From contig CAVSQY010000008.1 of NCBI GenBank assembly GCA_963730285.1, positions 281,880 to 345,879 on the forward strand: a stretch of DNA of 64,000 nt. Direction: 5' to 3'. This DNA is from JARDZU01 sp963730285. Its GTDB lineage: Bacteria; Actinomycetota; Acidimicrobiia; Spongiisociales; ZC4RG35. Under the pieces are notes generated by a model. The model saw only the letters and a program-made list of their open reading frames with translations. It was not told where the DNA came from and did not search any database. Positions 45,148-53,634 of the stretch are shown piece by piece; positions within the stretch are counted from its first letter, which is position 1; each line of letters begins with the position of its first letter. The position numbers and the translations under genes were made by a program.

Positions 45148-45396
45148 TCAGCCGACCAGGGTGGCACTCCTCCGCTCGACCTCCGTGAGCCCGCCCCAGA
45201 TCCCGAATGGCTCCCGAATCTCGATGGCGTGCATGGTGCACGGTTCTTTCACCGGACACACTCCGCAAATGGCCTTAGCCTTCGTTTCCCTGCGCTCCCG
45301 CTCGTCTTTGCGCTCGAACGTTGAAGGCGGGAAGAAGAGATAGGCATGGCTACCCCGACACAGCGCGTCGAGCTGCCAATCGTCCATGGTGGACAA
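45148..45396 (-). CDS. WhiB-family iron-sulfur transcription factor (second)
   Basis: This protein of about 82 residues starts at the TTG complementary to 45394-45396, which has GGAGGA six bases upstream; the ATG at 45387 (MDDWQLDAL) is an alternative. Cluster Cys are in DALCRGSH, ICGVC and EPCTMHA, and the GIWGGLTEVERR turn is intact. The arrangement (short N-terminus, FFPPS stretch) resembles WhiB1/WhiB2-type members. It is convergent with selB. Confidence 0.93.
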   Translation of the reverse strand: MSTMDDWQLDALCRGSHAYLFFPPSTFERKDERERRETKAKAICGVCPVKEPCTMHAIEIREPFGIWGGLTEVERRSATLVG

Positions 45397-45497
45397 TTCG
45401 ACTCCTCCCTGTCTAGCGACAACCGGTCGGAACCTACTCACATGGATTGCCAGCGACCAGGAAGAATTTGGGAACTGCAAATTCAGTTTTCGCGATC

Positions 45498-46724
45498 TCA
45501 CTCCGGACGGTCATCACCGACCGGGTCTACTTCGAGGAACATCCCATCCACACCCAACACGATCACCTGGTGTCCCGCCGCAATTCCGGCTTCTCGATGG
45601 GCGGTTGCCCTCCAGCGAGCACCACGTACCTCGACCAGCCCATCCGGGCCGAAGTCGACCAACGCCACGCCCCCCACCCCGACCAACCAGTCACGCCCGA
45701 TGGTCTGGGTGGAGAAGCGCGCCCGTTGCACCGTCGGCATGGCCAGCAGGAAAAAGAAGAGCGCGGCCAGGACCGATGGCAGGACGAGATACCAGCGGGG
45801 GTCGATCTGACCTGACCCGTCGACGAACCAAGACCCACCCAGTTGGAGCATGACCGCACCGAGCAGGGTGAGCACCAGCACCCCGCCCCGCTGATAGGCC
45901 GCAGTGAGCAGCGCCCAGCCAAGGACGGAAAGACCGAGTGCCCATGGGCGGACAGGCAGGTTCACCACTCCCCACGAGGCAAGGAGCAGGGATATCGCAC
46001 TCACGCCGGCCGCCACACCGGGACCGATGGCGAAGAACTCGAATGAGGCGATTGCCAGACCGACAACCAGAAAGAAGAAGGCGGCCTCAGGTGTCGCCGC
46101 AAGGCGAAAGAACCTGGTCGCCAAACCCGGCTTCTGAAAAGTCACCGTCTTGAGTGTCACCCCGTTCTCGAACGGCTTGATGGTCTGGACCGTGACCGCG
46201 CCATTCGCCGTCTTGAAGGTGACGCCGTTGAGATCCTGGAGGAACTGTCGAATGGTGGCCTGCAGGCTCAAACCGGTGTCTTCGGCCGCAACCCGGCCCT
46301 CGTAACCGGGCTCGCCCGTCATGTCGGGAGTGTCGTCCCCGGGCACTGTCGGCGATGAGAGACCCATCTCTGCTCCCGGGGCGATGGCCTTGTGGTCCCC
46401 GGCCATGACCAACGCCACGACACCGCCAAGGGCGCTGGCCGGCGCCGGGCCTACCCAGACAGCAACTGGAAGCGGCGGGCTCTCCACCAATGTGACCAGG
46501 TCCTCGAGGGCGTCGCGGTCGAGGACGGCCGGTGAATCGATCTGTAGCACTGCCAGCTCTTGACCCGACGCTGCAGCTGCATCGATCGAGTCAGCCATGA
46601 ACCGCAGGGCCAGCGAATCGAGTGGGCCGCTGACGTCGATGACGTCTATGCCTCCCTCATCAGATTGGGCGAGCACCACGATCGGGATCAGCAGGATCGA
46701 GGCAATGAGGATCAATCGGCGCAA
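45498..46724 (-). CDS. NfeD-family membrane protein with ClpP-like domain
   Basis: This 408-residue protein has a signal sequence (LILIASILLIPIVVLAQ) and a ClpP/SppA-like region to about residue 150. Four helices follow (for example FFFLVVGLAIASFEFFAI) and a C-terminal OB-like NfeD domain (about 350-405). In the protease-like region, Ser and Lys occur at PAPASALGGVVALVMAGDHK, near the positions of the NfeD Ser-Lys pair, though the fit is loose. Family members work with stomatin-like proteins; none is adjacent here. Confidence 0.8.
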   Translation of the reverse strand: MRRLILIASILLIPIVVLAQSDEGGIDVIDVSGPLDSLALRFMADSIDAAAASGQELAVLQIDSPAVLDRDALEDLVTLVESPPLPVAVWVGPAPASALGGVVALVMAGDHKAIAPGAEMGLSSPTVPGDDTPDMTGEPGYEGRVAAEDTGLSLQATIRQFLQDLNGVTFKTANGAVTVQTIKPFENGVTLKTVTFQKPGLATRFFRLAATPEAAFFFLVVGLAIASFEFFAIGPGVAAGVSAISLLLASWGVVNLPVRPWALGLSVLGWALLTAAYQRGGVLVLTLLGAVMLQLGGSWFVDGSGQIDPRWYLVLPSVLAALFFFLLAMPTVQRARFSTQTIGRDWLVGVGGVALVDFGPDGLVEVRGARWRATAHREAGIAAGHQVIVLGVDGMFLEVDPVGDDRPE

Positions 46725-46793
46725 GACGCAGGCAGGTTAGGGCTCGTCGCCAGCTAGGGGCCCGCCGAGATCCACGGCTATCGTCCCGGACGC

Positions 46794-47147
46794 ATGACCA
46801 AGGTGCTCGTCGTCTCCGATTCCACATGGGTCATCAACGACGTGTTCGCTTCCCTGGGATCCCCAGAATGGGACATCGAGACCGTCGACGACCCCAAGAC
46901 CGCAGCCGCGGTCGCCTACGAGACCGGTGCAGACATAGTGATCGCCGACCTCCAGATTCACGCCATGGGTGGCATGGCGGTGATCCGGGACATCTCTGCC
47001 GATTTCGAGGGAGAGAAGAGGCCCAGGCTGGTGATGCTCCTTGACCGAGAGGCCGACGCGTTTCTGGCCCGACGGGCGGGGGCAGATGCCTTCGTGGTCA
47101 AGCCTTTTCAGGCGCCCGAGTTGCGTGAAGCAATGCGCGCGGGCTGA
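46794..47147 (+). CDS. Stand-alone response-regulator receiver domain
   Basis: This 117-residue protein consists of a receiver domain only. Key residues: acidic pair start VLVVSDS, phospho-acceptor Asp in DIVIADLQIHAMGG, Lys in AFVVKPFQAPEL. No output domain follows. Such proteins act by protein-protein contact. The cognate kinase is not nearby. It begins close to the divergent NfeD gene. Confidence 0.82.
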   Translation: MTKVLVVSDSTWVINDVFASLGSPEWDIETVDDPKTAAAVAYETGADIVIADLQIHAMGGMAVIRDISADFEGEKRPRLVMLLDREADAFLARRAGADAFVVKPFQAPELREAMRAG

Positions 47148-47311
47148 GTGGGCGGGAATGGCCAATAGGCGCGCCCGGGCGATTGGCGAAGCCTTGATTC
47201 GCCCATCGACATCTGACAACACCTGGTGTATACCGAATCCATGGCGTCCCTAGAACTTTCCTTCGGGCCCGAGACCCTGTCGCCGCGGCCTCTGGACATG
47301 AGAGTGTCTGC

Positions 47312-47938
47312 GTGACGACCACCGGAGACCGGCGAGACGCCCTGAGAACAGTCCTCGCGACATTCGAGGGTCGCACCTCAACGGAGAGCGCCGTTGAAGG
47401 TCTCATCGACGGGGGAATCCAGCGCTCCTCGATCGGGGTCATTTGGAGGGACCAGTCGGTGCGCCAACCCGAGGAAGTAACCGTCGTCGAGTTCCAACGA
47501 CACTTCGAAGGGCCCGGCCCTGAAGCGGGCAAGGGCGCAGTTGGGGGCCTGGTAGGGGGTGGAGTCGCCGGGGCGGGGACGGTGCTTCTCGCCTCGGCCG
47601 GAGTGGCACTGATACCCGGGCTTGGGGCCGTTCTGGCTGCAGGCACCGCCGCGGCGGCCTTGGCTGCTGCCGCCGCCGGAGCCATCGGTGGTGGTGTAGC
47701 CGGTGGCCTGATTGGCGCTCTTCTCGGAGCCTCCGATCGAGATGCGACCGAAGTTCGAGTCGACCGCACCTGGTACCAGGATGTCGTCGAAAGTCGCGGC
47801 TTCGTCCTCACGGTCGATGTGAACGATGCCTCAGTGGACCGAACCGTCGAGATCATGAGGAGCCTTGGAGGTCAGAACATCACCGTCTTGGGCAAGAGGG
47901 ACGAGATGCGACAAGCGATCGATCGATCGAAACCCTGA
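47312..47938 (+). CDS. Glycine-zipper membrane protein, stress-type
   Basis: This 208-residue protein starts at a GTG. The N-terminal domain (about 1-75) resembles the general-stress YflT fold: RTVLATFEGRTSTESAVEGL. A central Gly/Ala zipper follows (GAVGGLVGGGVAGAGTVLLA and AAAAGAIGGGVAGGLIGALL), then a C-terminal alpha/beta domain (VRVDRTWYQDVVESRGFVLT). It is likely membrane-associated. The role is unknown. Confidence 0.72.
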   Translation: MTTTGDRRDALRTVLATFEGRTSTESAVEGLIDGGIQRSSIGVIWRDQSVRQPEEVTVVEFQRHFEGPGPEAGKGAVGGLVGGGVAGAGTVLLASAGVALIPGLGAVLAAGTAAAALAAAAAGAIGGGVAGGLIGALLGASDRDATEVRVDRTWYQDVVESRGFVLTVDVNDASVDRTVEIMRSLGGQNITVLGKRDEMRQAIDRSKP

Positions 47939-48016
47939 AATAGCCCCCACTTCCATCTCCGATTCTCCCGGATAGTCTGATGGGGGGACAACTGGGAGAC
48001 TTGAGAGGAGCGAAGC

Positions 48017-48316
48017 ATGAGTGCCTATAGGGCGAAGCTTCGGATCAATGATCAGGCAGACGCGCCCGTTGGCGTCGAGATCGACCTCACCGATGAGCGG
48101 ATGAGGATGACTGCGGGGGACATGGAGGTCGCCGACTGGTCGCGCGACGAGATAAGGGTGTCCGCCCTTGCCGATGGATTTCACGTCCGGGCAGAGGGCG
48201 AGGAGATCATCCTCGATGTGACCGAAGATGCTCGTTTTGCTCTGGAGCTCGGCCTGCGCAGTGCACACCCCGCGCTGCGGCGGAGGATGTCGGCGCTGCT
48301 CCGCAACGACGCCTGA
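48017..48316 (+). CDS. Small hypothetical protein
   Basis: This 99-residue soluble protein has a clear ribosome site (GAGAGGAGCG) before the ATG. It is predominantly beta strand for about 75 residues (YRAKLRINDQADAPVGVEID, VRAEGEEIILDVTE), then basic and helical (LRSAHPALRRRMSALLRN). I recognise no family. It is the first of three short plus-strand genes. Confidence 0.65.
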   Translation: MSAYRAKLRINDQADAPVGVEIDLTDERMRMTAGDMEVADWSRDEIRVSALADGFHVRAEGEEIILDVTEDARFALELGLRSAHPALRRRMSALLRNDA

Positions 48317-48407
48317 CGCCCAACCGACCTCGTTTCACACCCCGTCAACCCGGGTAAGGCCACTGGTGTGCCGCCGCGCACCACACAAGCCACCAGGAGA
48401 AGAAGCG

Positions 48408-48629
48408 ATGACCGTCAAAGACAGGATCCGCAACGCCGAAGAAACCGTATCGACGACGCAATCGACCCTCGACAAGGTCCAAAGGGGGTTGCACGCCGCC
48501 GAAGAGGCCACGGTGGCAGCCGAGAAGGCAAAGAGACATGCAATAACCAAGGCCGTGCTGATCGTCATGACCATCGTGACCATTGGCGCCGTCGTTAGGC
48601 TGATTCGCAACAGAATCACATCCGACTGA
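48408..48629 (+). CDS. Small single-pass membrane protein
   Basis: This 73-residue product starts at the ATG at 48408 (AGGAGAAG upstream). An amphipathic or coiled-coil helix (RNAEETVSTTQSTLDKVQRG, residues 6-25) is followed by one membrane segment (AVLIVMTIVTIGAVVRLI) and a basic tail. It has only three bases between its stop and the next start, so they are probably co-translated. Function is unknown. Confidence 0.65.
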   Translation: MTVKDRIRNAEETVSTTQSTLDKVQRGLHAAEEATVAAEKAKRHAITKAVLIVMTIVTIGAVVRLIRNRITSD

Positions 48630-48632
48630 ACA

Positions 48633-49052
48633 GTGGGGCAACCAATCCAGACGCCAGAGCAAGACAAGAGGGTCGAGTACCGCGGCACCGGCTTCTATGT
48701 CGGATTGCTGGCATCACTATTCCTAGCACTTGCACTCCTGCTGCTCGCCGTTCAGAACACGCAGCAGGTCACCATCACCTTCCTCGGATGGAACTTCACG
48801 ATCCCCTTGTTCGCCGTCGCCGTTGGAGCCGCCCTCCTAGCTGTGATTCTCGACGAGTTGATCGGACTGATATGGAGACGCTCTCGAAGAGCGCGATTGG
48901 AGGAGCGAGCCGAGTTGCGTCGCCTTCGGACAAACGAGGCCAGCTACGGGAAAGACGAAGTCTCTGCTCCGTCGGATACCGAGCCAGGCTATGAGGGCGA
49001 CATCGAGACGATGGATATCGAGTCAATGGTGTCGGACGACACCGACGATTGA
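48633..49052 (+). CDS. LapA/DUF1049-like membrane protein
   Basis: This 139-residue protein has a GTG start. Two helices (GLLASLFLALALLLLAVQNT and FTIPLFAVAVGAALLAVILD) flank a short loop with the DUF1049 signature QNTQQVTITFLGWNFTIPL. A basic stretch (WRRSRRARLEERAELRRLR) and an acidic cytoplasmic tail follow. Family members assist envelope lipid or polysaccharide assembly. Its context is next to a plsC-type gene. Confidence 0.8.
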   Translation: MGQPIQTPEQDKRVEYRGTGFYVGLLASLFLALALLLLAVQNTQQVTITFLGWNFTIPLFAVAVGAALLAVILDELIGLIWRRSRRARLEERAELRRLRTNEASYGKDEVSAPSDTEPGYEGDIETMDIESMVSDDTDD

Positions 49053-49101
49053 CCGGTCACCGTCTGGTTCCACAACATTGAGCGACGCTCCTTTTCAAGA
49101 C

Positions 49102-49130
49102 CCCGGAACCTGAGCCGGGCGCTTTCGTTT
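49102..49130 (+). terminator. Weak intrinsic terminator candidate
   Basis: CCCGG, an eight-base loop and CCGGG precede a T-rich stretch (GCTTTCGTTT). It lies 50 bases after the LapA-like gene. The short stem makes this tentative. Confidence 0.35.
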
Positions 49131-49167
49131 GCTCCCTGCCGGTCGTTGCGAGCCGATACCGTGACGG

Positions 49168-49800
49168 GTGTCGCAACATGACCGGATGAAGCCCGAGCAG
49201 CTGACCAGAGCCGGTCAGGCGTTGTGGTCGGTGAGCCGACCGACCATTCGGGGATTGGCCCGACTGGCGTACTCCCTGGACATTGAGACGCCGTACGGTC
49301 TTCCTCCCGCCCCGTTTGTGCTTGCGTCGAATCACTATTCGCATTTCGATCCGATCGTCGTTGCGACGGCGGTGGGAAGACCCATACGATTTTTGGCAGT
49401 CGATGAGTTGTTCGGCGTCTCGGGTCTTCTCGATTGGCTGCTGCGTGAATACGGCGTGATCCCGGTCTCCCGTAGCCGACTTCCGATACGGACTATGAGA
49501 ACGGCGCTGAATCGTCTTCGCGTGGGAGAGATAGTCGGCGTGTTTCCGGAAGGGACTCGAGTCGGGCGCTGGGGGGACCTTCCCATGAAACGCGGGGCTG
49601 CGTGGCTGGCGATCAGGGCTGGCGTCCCCCTCGTCCCCATAGTCGTGAGAGGCACCGACCGCGCCTTCGGGTTGGATAACCGCCTTCGCCCGGCCCGAAT
49701 CAAGGTGGTCGTCGGAGAGCCGCTCGACTCCGGCGGCCAGGATGCCACGAGTCTCACGGAGGTTTGGGAAGCCTGGGTCGGTGACCAGCTGAACCCGTGA
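49168..49800 (+). CDS. PlsC-type 1-acylglycerol-3-phosphate acyltransferase
   Basis: The 210-residue acyltransferase acylates lysophosphatidate or a related acceptor at the membrane. The HX4D box is LASNHYSHFDPIVV; the acceptor-binding box is VGVFPEGTRVGRWG. RFLAVDELFGVSGLLDWLL and VPLVPIVVRGTDRAF are typical of the family. The start is GTG 49168 or ATG 49186. It appears to be the last chromosomal gene before the mobile region: an integrase tail begins about 20 bases after its stop. Confidence 0.87.
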   Translation: MSQHDRMKPEQLTRAGQALWSVSRPTIRGLARLAYSLDIETPYGLPPAPFVLASNHYSHFDPIVVATAVGRPIRFLAVDELFGVSGLLDWLLREYGVIPVSRSRLPIRTMRTALNRLRVGEIVGVFPEGTRVGRWGDLPMKRGAAWLAIRAGVPLVPIVVRGTDRAFGLDNRLRPARIKVVVGEPLDSGGQDATSLTEVWEAWVGDQLNP

Positions 49801-49818
49801 GGGGTAGCCACGCTGCAT

Positions 49819-49929
49819 CGCGCGCCCACAGCGCAGGCCACCACCGAGGCCGACCGGCAGGCCGCGAAGCGTCTCGGGGAGCGATTCCTCCCCCGCGAGA
49901 GGCCATACACCAGCCGAGGGCTCACCTGA
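49819..49929 (+). pseudogene. C-terminal tail of a tyrosine integrase (remnant 1)
   Basis: The frame ending at 49929 reads AQATTEADRQAAKRLGERF then LPRERPYTSRGLT and a stop. It matches the second remnant at 52849-53004 almost residue for residue (AQATTEADRAAADILGERF). The catalytic core is missing. It lies 72 bases left of att repeat 1, the place where an integrase gene would end. Confidence 0.8.
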
Positions 49930-49950
49930 CGCGCAATCGACGCGCGATGC
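49929..49950 (+). repeat. Two 11-bp tandem units left of att repeat 1 (arm-site candidate)
   Basis: ACGCGCAATCG (49929-49939) is followed directly by ACGCGCGATGC (49940-49950). The same unit recurs as an exact tandem pair at 50145-50166 on the other side of the att repeat. Such paired short repeats flanking a core are typical integrase arm-binding sites. Confidence 0.6.
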
Positions 49951-49968
49951 AAACCGGTACCAAACAAG

Positions 49969-49994
49969 CAGGCCGCTCCGGAGAGCGGCCTGCC
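49969..49994 (-). terminator. Intrinsic terminator downstream of the tRNA-Pro remnant (copy 1)
   Basis: This is an 11-bp perfect stem (GCAGGCCGCTC with GAGCGGCCTGC) and four-base loop, followed on the minus strand by TTGTTTGG. It sits just 3' of the tRNA-like 59-bp repeat when that is read on the minus strand. Confidence 0.75.
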
Positions 49995-50000
49995 CTTGGA

Positions 50001-50059
50001 TTTCTGAGTCGGGACGGCCGGATTCGAACCGACGGCCTCAGCGTCCCGAAAGATGTCGG
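50001..50059 (-). repeat. Att repeat 1: 3' half of tRNA-Pro(CGG)
   Basis: This 59-bp sequence is repeated at 54333-54391 with one mismatch. Read on the minus strand it has a tRNA anticodon loop TTCGGGA (CGG, Pro), stem side CGCTG, T-arm GTCGGTTCGAATCCGGC and acceptor strand CGTCCCGA. The 5' half of a tRNA is absent: the bases that should pair with CGCTG read CATCT. It is therefore an attachment-site scar, not a functional tRNA. Confidence 0.85.
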
Positions 50060-50144
50060 AGCGGACAGGGATGGACGGCGGTGGACCAAAACCGCAGGTC
50101 AGAGCATTTCGCGCACGGCGGCGGACTACTAAAGACGGCGGTGT

Positions 50145-50166
50145 ACGCGCGATGGACGCGCGATGG
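50145..50166 (+). repeat. Two identical 11-bp tandem units right of att repeat 1
   Basis: ACGCGCGATGG occurs twice in direct succession, starting exactly 144 bases after the start of att repeat 1. It matches the left-side units (49929-49950). Likely integrase arm sites; protein binding is inference. Confidence 0.6.
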
Positions 50167-50207
50167 ACGCCGTCGCTGTCAGTGCAAGCGCGGTTGCCCC
50201 AAATGCG

Positions 50208-50366
50208 TCAAGCGACCTCGAGGAACCGGCGAATGGCTTCGCGGATGACTTCGCTCGTAGTGGTGTGGTCGGCCGTGGCCCGGGCTTCGATCGCCGCCCG
50301 TAGCTCCGGATCGATCCGAACCGGCACCCGGAGACCACCCGACCGTAACCGCCCATCCGCCGGCAA
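50208..50366 (-). CDS. Ribbon-helix-helix (CopG-like) protein
   Basis: This 52-residue product starts at a TTG (complement of 50364-50366) with GGAGGG seven bases upstream. It reads LRVPVRIDPELRAAIEARA then TTTSEVIREAIRRFLEVA: a beta strand and two helices of the RHH fold. RHH proteins serve as antitoxins or plasmid/element regulators. No toxin partner is visible next to it, so it may be a remnant or an element regulator. Confidence 0.65.
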   Translation of the reverse strand: MPADGRLRSGGLRVPVRIDPELRAAIEARATADHTTTSEVIREAIRRFLEVA

Positions 50367-50423
50367 CGGTGCACCCTCCGATCAGGCCCCCACATCAATC
50401 ACCCTGCCGGACATGCCTGCTGG

Positions 50424-50582
50424 CTAATCCGCGTCGGAGCTTCCTGCAGCGGCAGCAATCAAGCCAACACCAATCATCCCGATAACTGCGCCCCACTCCA
50501 CACTCAGAACATCCGCGAGCATCAGGACAGCAGCGAGAACGGAAATAGCGAAGCCAGCGATTGATTTCGTTCTTTTGCTCAT
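50424..50582 (-). CDS. Small hydrophobic membrane protein
   Basis: This 52-residue product starts at an ATG (complement of 50580-50582) with GGGAGG nine bases upstream. Two closely spaced hydrophobic segments (SIAGFAISVLAAVLMLADVL and GAVIGMIGVGLIAAAAG) make up most of it. Function is unknown; it could be a small hypothetical carried by the element. Confidence 0.5.
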   Translation of the reverse strand: MSKRTKSIAGFAISVLAAVLMLADVLSVEWGAVIGMIGVGLIAAAAGSSDAD

Positions 50583-51270
50583 GCGGCGCATCCTCCCAGA
50601 GTTCCACGACGCCGACAAATATCTCCCGTCGACGGCCCGAGGTGCTGTTCGACGGACTCGCTGCGCCTGGAGATCGAGCCGGGGCTCAGGAGATGCTGTC
50701 GATCAACTCCTTTGACGACAATCCGGTACGACCTTGACGATCCTACCGCGAGCCCTTTTTGGAACTCGCCAGGATCCATCTCACGTTGCAGCTTATCGTG
50801 CTCGGCAGCAGGCCATACCGTCGATCGGTGTACTCTCGGGGAAGAGTTGCCGGTTGCTTGGGCTCGGCGAGGACTGTCCCGAGCAGCTCGACAGCTTCTC
50901 TTTGTCGCCCACTGGCTGCCAAGACCGCGAAATGTCGTGGCTGACCGGCCCGACCATCCACTTCCAGCCGGATACGTACGAAAGATCGAACTTCCACCTT
51001 TGTCGGCGACCACCGATTTCATGACCGACCTCGAAGCAGGCCGTGCAGATGGTCGTTGGGTGACTCAAGCTTCACAGCATGGTGTCAGCCACCCACCGCG
51101 GCTATCGCCCTGCGCGAGCCGAGCGCCAACGTGCCGATACTGAGCAGTCTCGAAAGGGCTCGTTCTCGTCCGAGATTCGTTGCTCTGCGTGGTCTGTCGT
51201 CACAGGCGGGATTCGCCAGGTTTGGATTGCGGGTATTGAACCGTGGGTAGCCCATCTGAGCTGATAGCCA
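50583..51270. other. 688-bp stretch without a convincing gene
   Basis: Only short overlapping frames occur here. The best candidate is a minus-strand frame at 50743-50997 (84 codons, containing RQREAVELLGTVLAEPKQPA), but it has no clear ribosome site or family match. The region may hold decayed cargo of the middle integrated unit. Confidence 0.4.
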
Positions 51271-52692
51271 TCAAACCGGGCGGGATTTCCCGGTATAGGC
51301 CACCCCAAGCCTGAACACGGCCCACAGCACACCCGACACTGCGGTTGCGACCAACGCCAAACCAAAATCGGGCTGGAACAGTCTTATCGTGCCGAGCGGC
51401 GCGCCCCCCAGCCTCGGCACCAGCCTGAAAATGACCCACGCCGCGACAAGCGTCGTGAGCAGAGGAAACCACAAGCTGAACAGGCCGAAAATGCCCGACT
51501 TCAACTTAGCGCGAAGCTTAGCGCGGCGAAGCCCCGCCCAGATCATACTGAGAACGTAGATGATCGGCAGGAGCACCACACCGATGAACGAAGCTTTCTG
51601 AGACCATCGGGACCCCTCGCCCTCGTACTCGAGGTCTAGAGCTCTGGCGGTGATGCCGTTGCGGAGCTGGGTCGTTTCCCCAAAACCGACTCCACTTCCG
51701 CCGTTGACCAGCACGACAACCCCCTTCTTCTCGACGGGAACCATCGTGGCGAGCGTCTCGACACCGGGGGTCGACCCAGAATGCCAGACGCTCCCGTTCC
51801 CGTCGCCCAGGTACCAGCCGAAGCCGTAGAACGGTGACGCCGCGCTGGCCGGGCGCATAATCAGCGCCTTGCCTGCGGCGCTCAGCACATCGTCCTGGCC
51901 ATTCATCATCATCTGCATGTAGAGCGCCAGATCGCTGACGCTCGCGATGATCCCACCTGCCGGAGCCATTCCGCGACTGGTGGTGTTATCGGCAAGTGGT
52001 CGTTTGGTGCCGAACCATGGAGTGTGCCCGGTCGCCATGGATTCATGGATCTCGCCGTCGGCGACGAAGCTGTCCCCCATGCCGACCGGTTCCAGGATGT
52101 TGGCTGTGACATAGTCCTGGTAGTCCTGCCCGCTGACGACTTCGATCAGACGGCCGAGGATCAGGTAGTTCGTGTTCGAGTACTCCCACCGTTCGTCTGG
52201 TTCGTAGGCGGGGTTCACCTCTGCAAGCCCGTCCACCCGGCGCGCAAGCTCGTCCTTCCCGCTGGTGGCGTCCGTATGCGAGGTGTTCCCTTGCAGTGTG
52301 GAGAAGCCGCTCGTGTGGCTGAGCAGCTGACGGATCGTGATCGCGCCGGCGGGCCCGCTCGCGAAACCGTCGAGATACTGCGAGATCTCGGTGTCCAGGT
52401 CGACCTCGCTCGCCTCGACCAGTTGCATGACGGCTAGCGCCGTGAAACTCTTCGAGATCGAGCCGATCACGAACGCCGTGTCCGGCGTGACGTCGACCTC
52501 GCCCCCGATCTTGACCACGCCGCGTGCGCCCACCGAGGTGATCTCGCCATCGGCCACGACGGCGTACGCCAGGCCCGGCACGCCCGACGCGGGCATCTCG
52601 CTATCGATGAAGTCCTCTATCGATCCCGCAGGAACACCTGCAGGCAAGGCGACGCTAAGGCCAAGTGCAAGGACGGCTAGAAATCGCCACAC
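51271..52692 (-). CDS. Membrane-anchored serine hydrolase (class C beta-lactamase family)
   Basis: This 473-residue protein starts at a GTG (complement of 52690-52692) with GGGGAGG eight bases upstream; a frame 44 codons longer lacks support. The signal peptide is FLAVLALGLSVALPAGVPA. Catalytic motifs of the S12 family: SISKSFTALAVMQL (SxxK), WEYSNTNYLILGRL (YxN) and VWHSGSTPGVETL (HxG). The last 120 residues hold about three membrane helices. Activity may be peptidase, esterase or lactamase. It lies in the mobile region, in the middle integrated unit. Confidence 0.88.
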   Translation of the reverse strand: MWRFLAVLALGLSVALPAGVPAGSIEDFIDSEMPASGVPGLAYAVVADGEITSVGARGVVKIGGEVDVTPDTAFVIGSISKSFTALAVMQLVEASEVDLDTEISQYLDGFASGPAGAITIRQLLSHTSGFSTLQGNTSHTDATSGKDELARRVDGLAEVNPAYEPDERWEYSNTNYLILGRLIEVVSGQDYQDYVTANILEPVGMGDSFVADGEIHESMATGHTPWFGTKRPLADNTTSRGMAPAGGIIASVSDLALYMQMMMNGQDDVLSAAGKALIMRPASAASPFYGFGWYLGDGNGSVWHSGSTPGVETLATMVPVEKKGVVVLVNGGSGVGFGETTQLRNGITARALDLEYEGEGSRWSQKASFIGVVLLPIIYVLSMIWAGLRRAKLRAKLKSGIFGLFSLWFPLLTTLVAAWVIFRLVPRLGGAPLGTIRLFQPDFGLALVATAVSGVLWAVFRLGVAYTGKSRPV

Positions 52693-52848
52693 CGAATCAA
52701 CCTCCCCGTCAAGTGCGTGCGAACGGTCCTCGAGGACCCTAACCCGCTCGGTCAGCCCGGGTGACGCCAACGTTCCCCACAAACCCCGGCTGCGGTCGAC
52801 GAGCGGCGGAGTAGCCCGAACCACTCTGATTTACTCCAAACCCGCCCC

Positions 52849-53004
52849 GCCCAAACAGCCCAAGCCCGCCTCGGACACACCGACCCACGACTTACCCTGG
52901 CCATCTACGCCCAAGCGACCACCGAAGCAGACAGGGCAGCAGCAGACATTCTTGGTGAACGATTCCTCCCCCGCAGGCCAAACACCGGCCGAGGACTCGC
53001 TTGA
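52849..53004 (+). pseudogene. C-terminal tail of a tyrosine integrase (remnant 2)
   Basis: The frame reads AQTAQARLGHTDPRLTLAIY then AQATTEADRAAADILGERF and ends LPRRPNTGRGLA. It contains the RLGH box and the nucleophilic Tyr (AIYAQ) of tyrosine recombinases, but no upstream core or start. The preceding gene is on the opposite strand, so the integrase N-terminus has been lost. Confidence 0.85.
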
Positions 53005-53066
53005 TATGCGTTGCGTGCCGACTCAGAAACACGGGACAGAGCCCTCAAGCTGGACGTACAGATGTG

Positions 53067-53148
53067 ATCTACTGGCCAGAGTCGATAGTTCTCCCATTGA
53101 TCTACAAGCTTCAGTCTGTAGATCTTCCTTGTATCTACTGGCTATAAC
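53067..53148 (+). promoter_or_regulatory. Putative operator/promoter of the HTH-Fic pair
   Basis: ATCTACTGG occurs at 53067-53075 and 53133-53141, and an inverted repeat TCTACA-N10-TGTAGA at 53101-53122. A TATAAC box (53143-53148) lies 16 bases before the ATG at 53164. Repeats clustered in front of an HTH antitoxin gene suggest autoregulation. Confidence 0.5.
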
Positions 53149-53163
53149 CTGTAATCTCAGCCC

Positions 53164-53634
53164 ATGGCAAAGAACAACGCACAAGCTCGGCGGCACTTGG
53201 ATGCCCGATTGCAGCAGCTTCGACACCTCGTTGATCAGCCGCGCCCGCACCGCGGTTGGATCCGAGCAATCCGCGACGCACTAGGAATGTCCAGCACTGA
53301 CCTGGCAGCCCGTATAGGAGTAAGCCAGCAGACCGTCCCCGACCTCGAGCAGAGCGAAATACGCGACACGATCAAGCTGGAGACGCTACGACGAGCGGCT
53401 GACGCTCTCGAATGTGATCTCGTCTACTTCCTCTTGCCGCGCACGAGCTTGAACGAGACCGTCAAGAAACAAGCGCTGCGCAAGGCAGCCAATCACCTCG
53501 ACCCACTGGCTCATCACAGCCGACTCGAAGATCAGGCGGTGACCGACGACGACGCCACTGCACAGCTTGACGAGCTTGCTGCCGGGTTCATAGACCGCAG
53601 GGGTCTTTGGTCCGGGAACGACACATCGCGGTGA
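53164..53634 (+). CDS. HTH antitoxin-like protein, 'mobile mystery protein A' family
   Basis: This 156-residue protein has an XRE-type HTH at residues about 40-85: IRDALGMSSTDLAARIGVSQ, QTVPDLEQSE, KLETLRRAADALECDLVYFL. The N-terminal RRHLDARLQQL and RPHRGWIRAIRDALGM and the partner gene match the mobile mystery A family. It overlaps the Fic gene by four bases. It is likely to neutralise or regulate the Fic protein and to bind the repeats upstream. Confidence 0.88.
   Translation: MAKNNAQARRHLDARLQQLRHLVDQPRPHRGWIRAIRDALGMSSTDLAARIGVSQQTVPDLEQSEIRDTIKLETLRRAADALECDLVYFLLPRTSLNETVKKQALRKAANHLDPLAHHSRLEDQAVTDDDATAQLDELAAGFIDRRGLWSGNDTSR

Noticed and set aside
45133..45148. selC (tRNA-Sec) next to selA-selB.
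   Set aside because: The flanking gaps are only 10 and 15 bases; no room for a tRNA of about 95 bases.
50001..50059. A functional tRNA-Pro gene.
   Set aside because: Only the anticodon loop and 3' half fold. The 5' side of the anticodon stem does not pair and no D-arm or acceptor 5' strand follows. The same holds for 54333-54391.
50743..50997. An 84-codon minus-strand protein gene.
   Set aside because: Plausible amino-acid composition, but no ribosome site and no family. It overlaps another frame of equal quality, so I describe the region as lacking a convincing gene.
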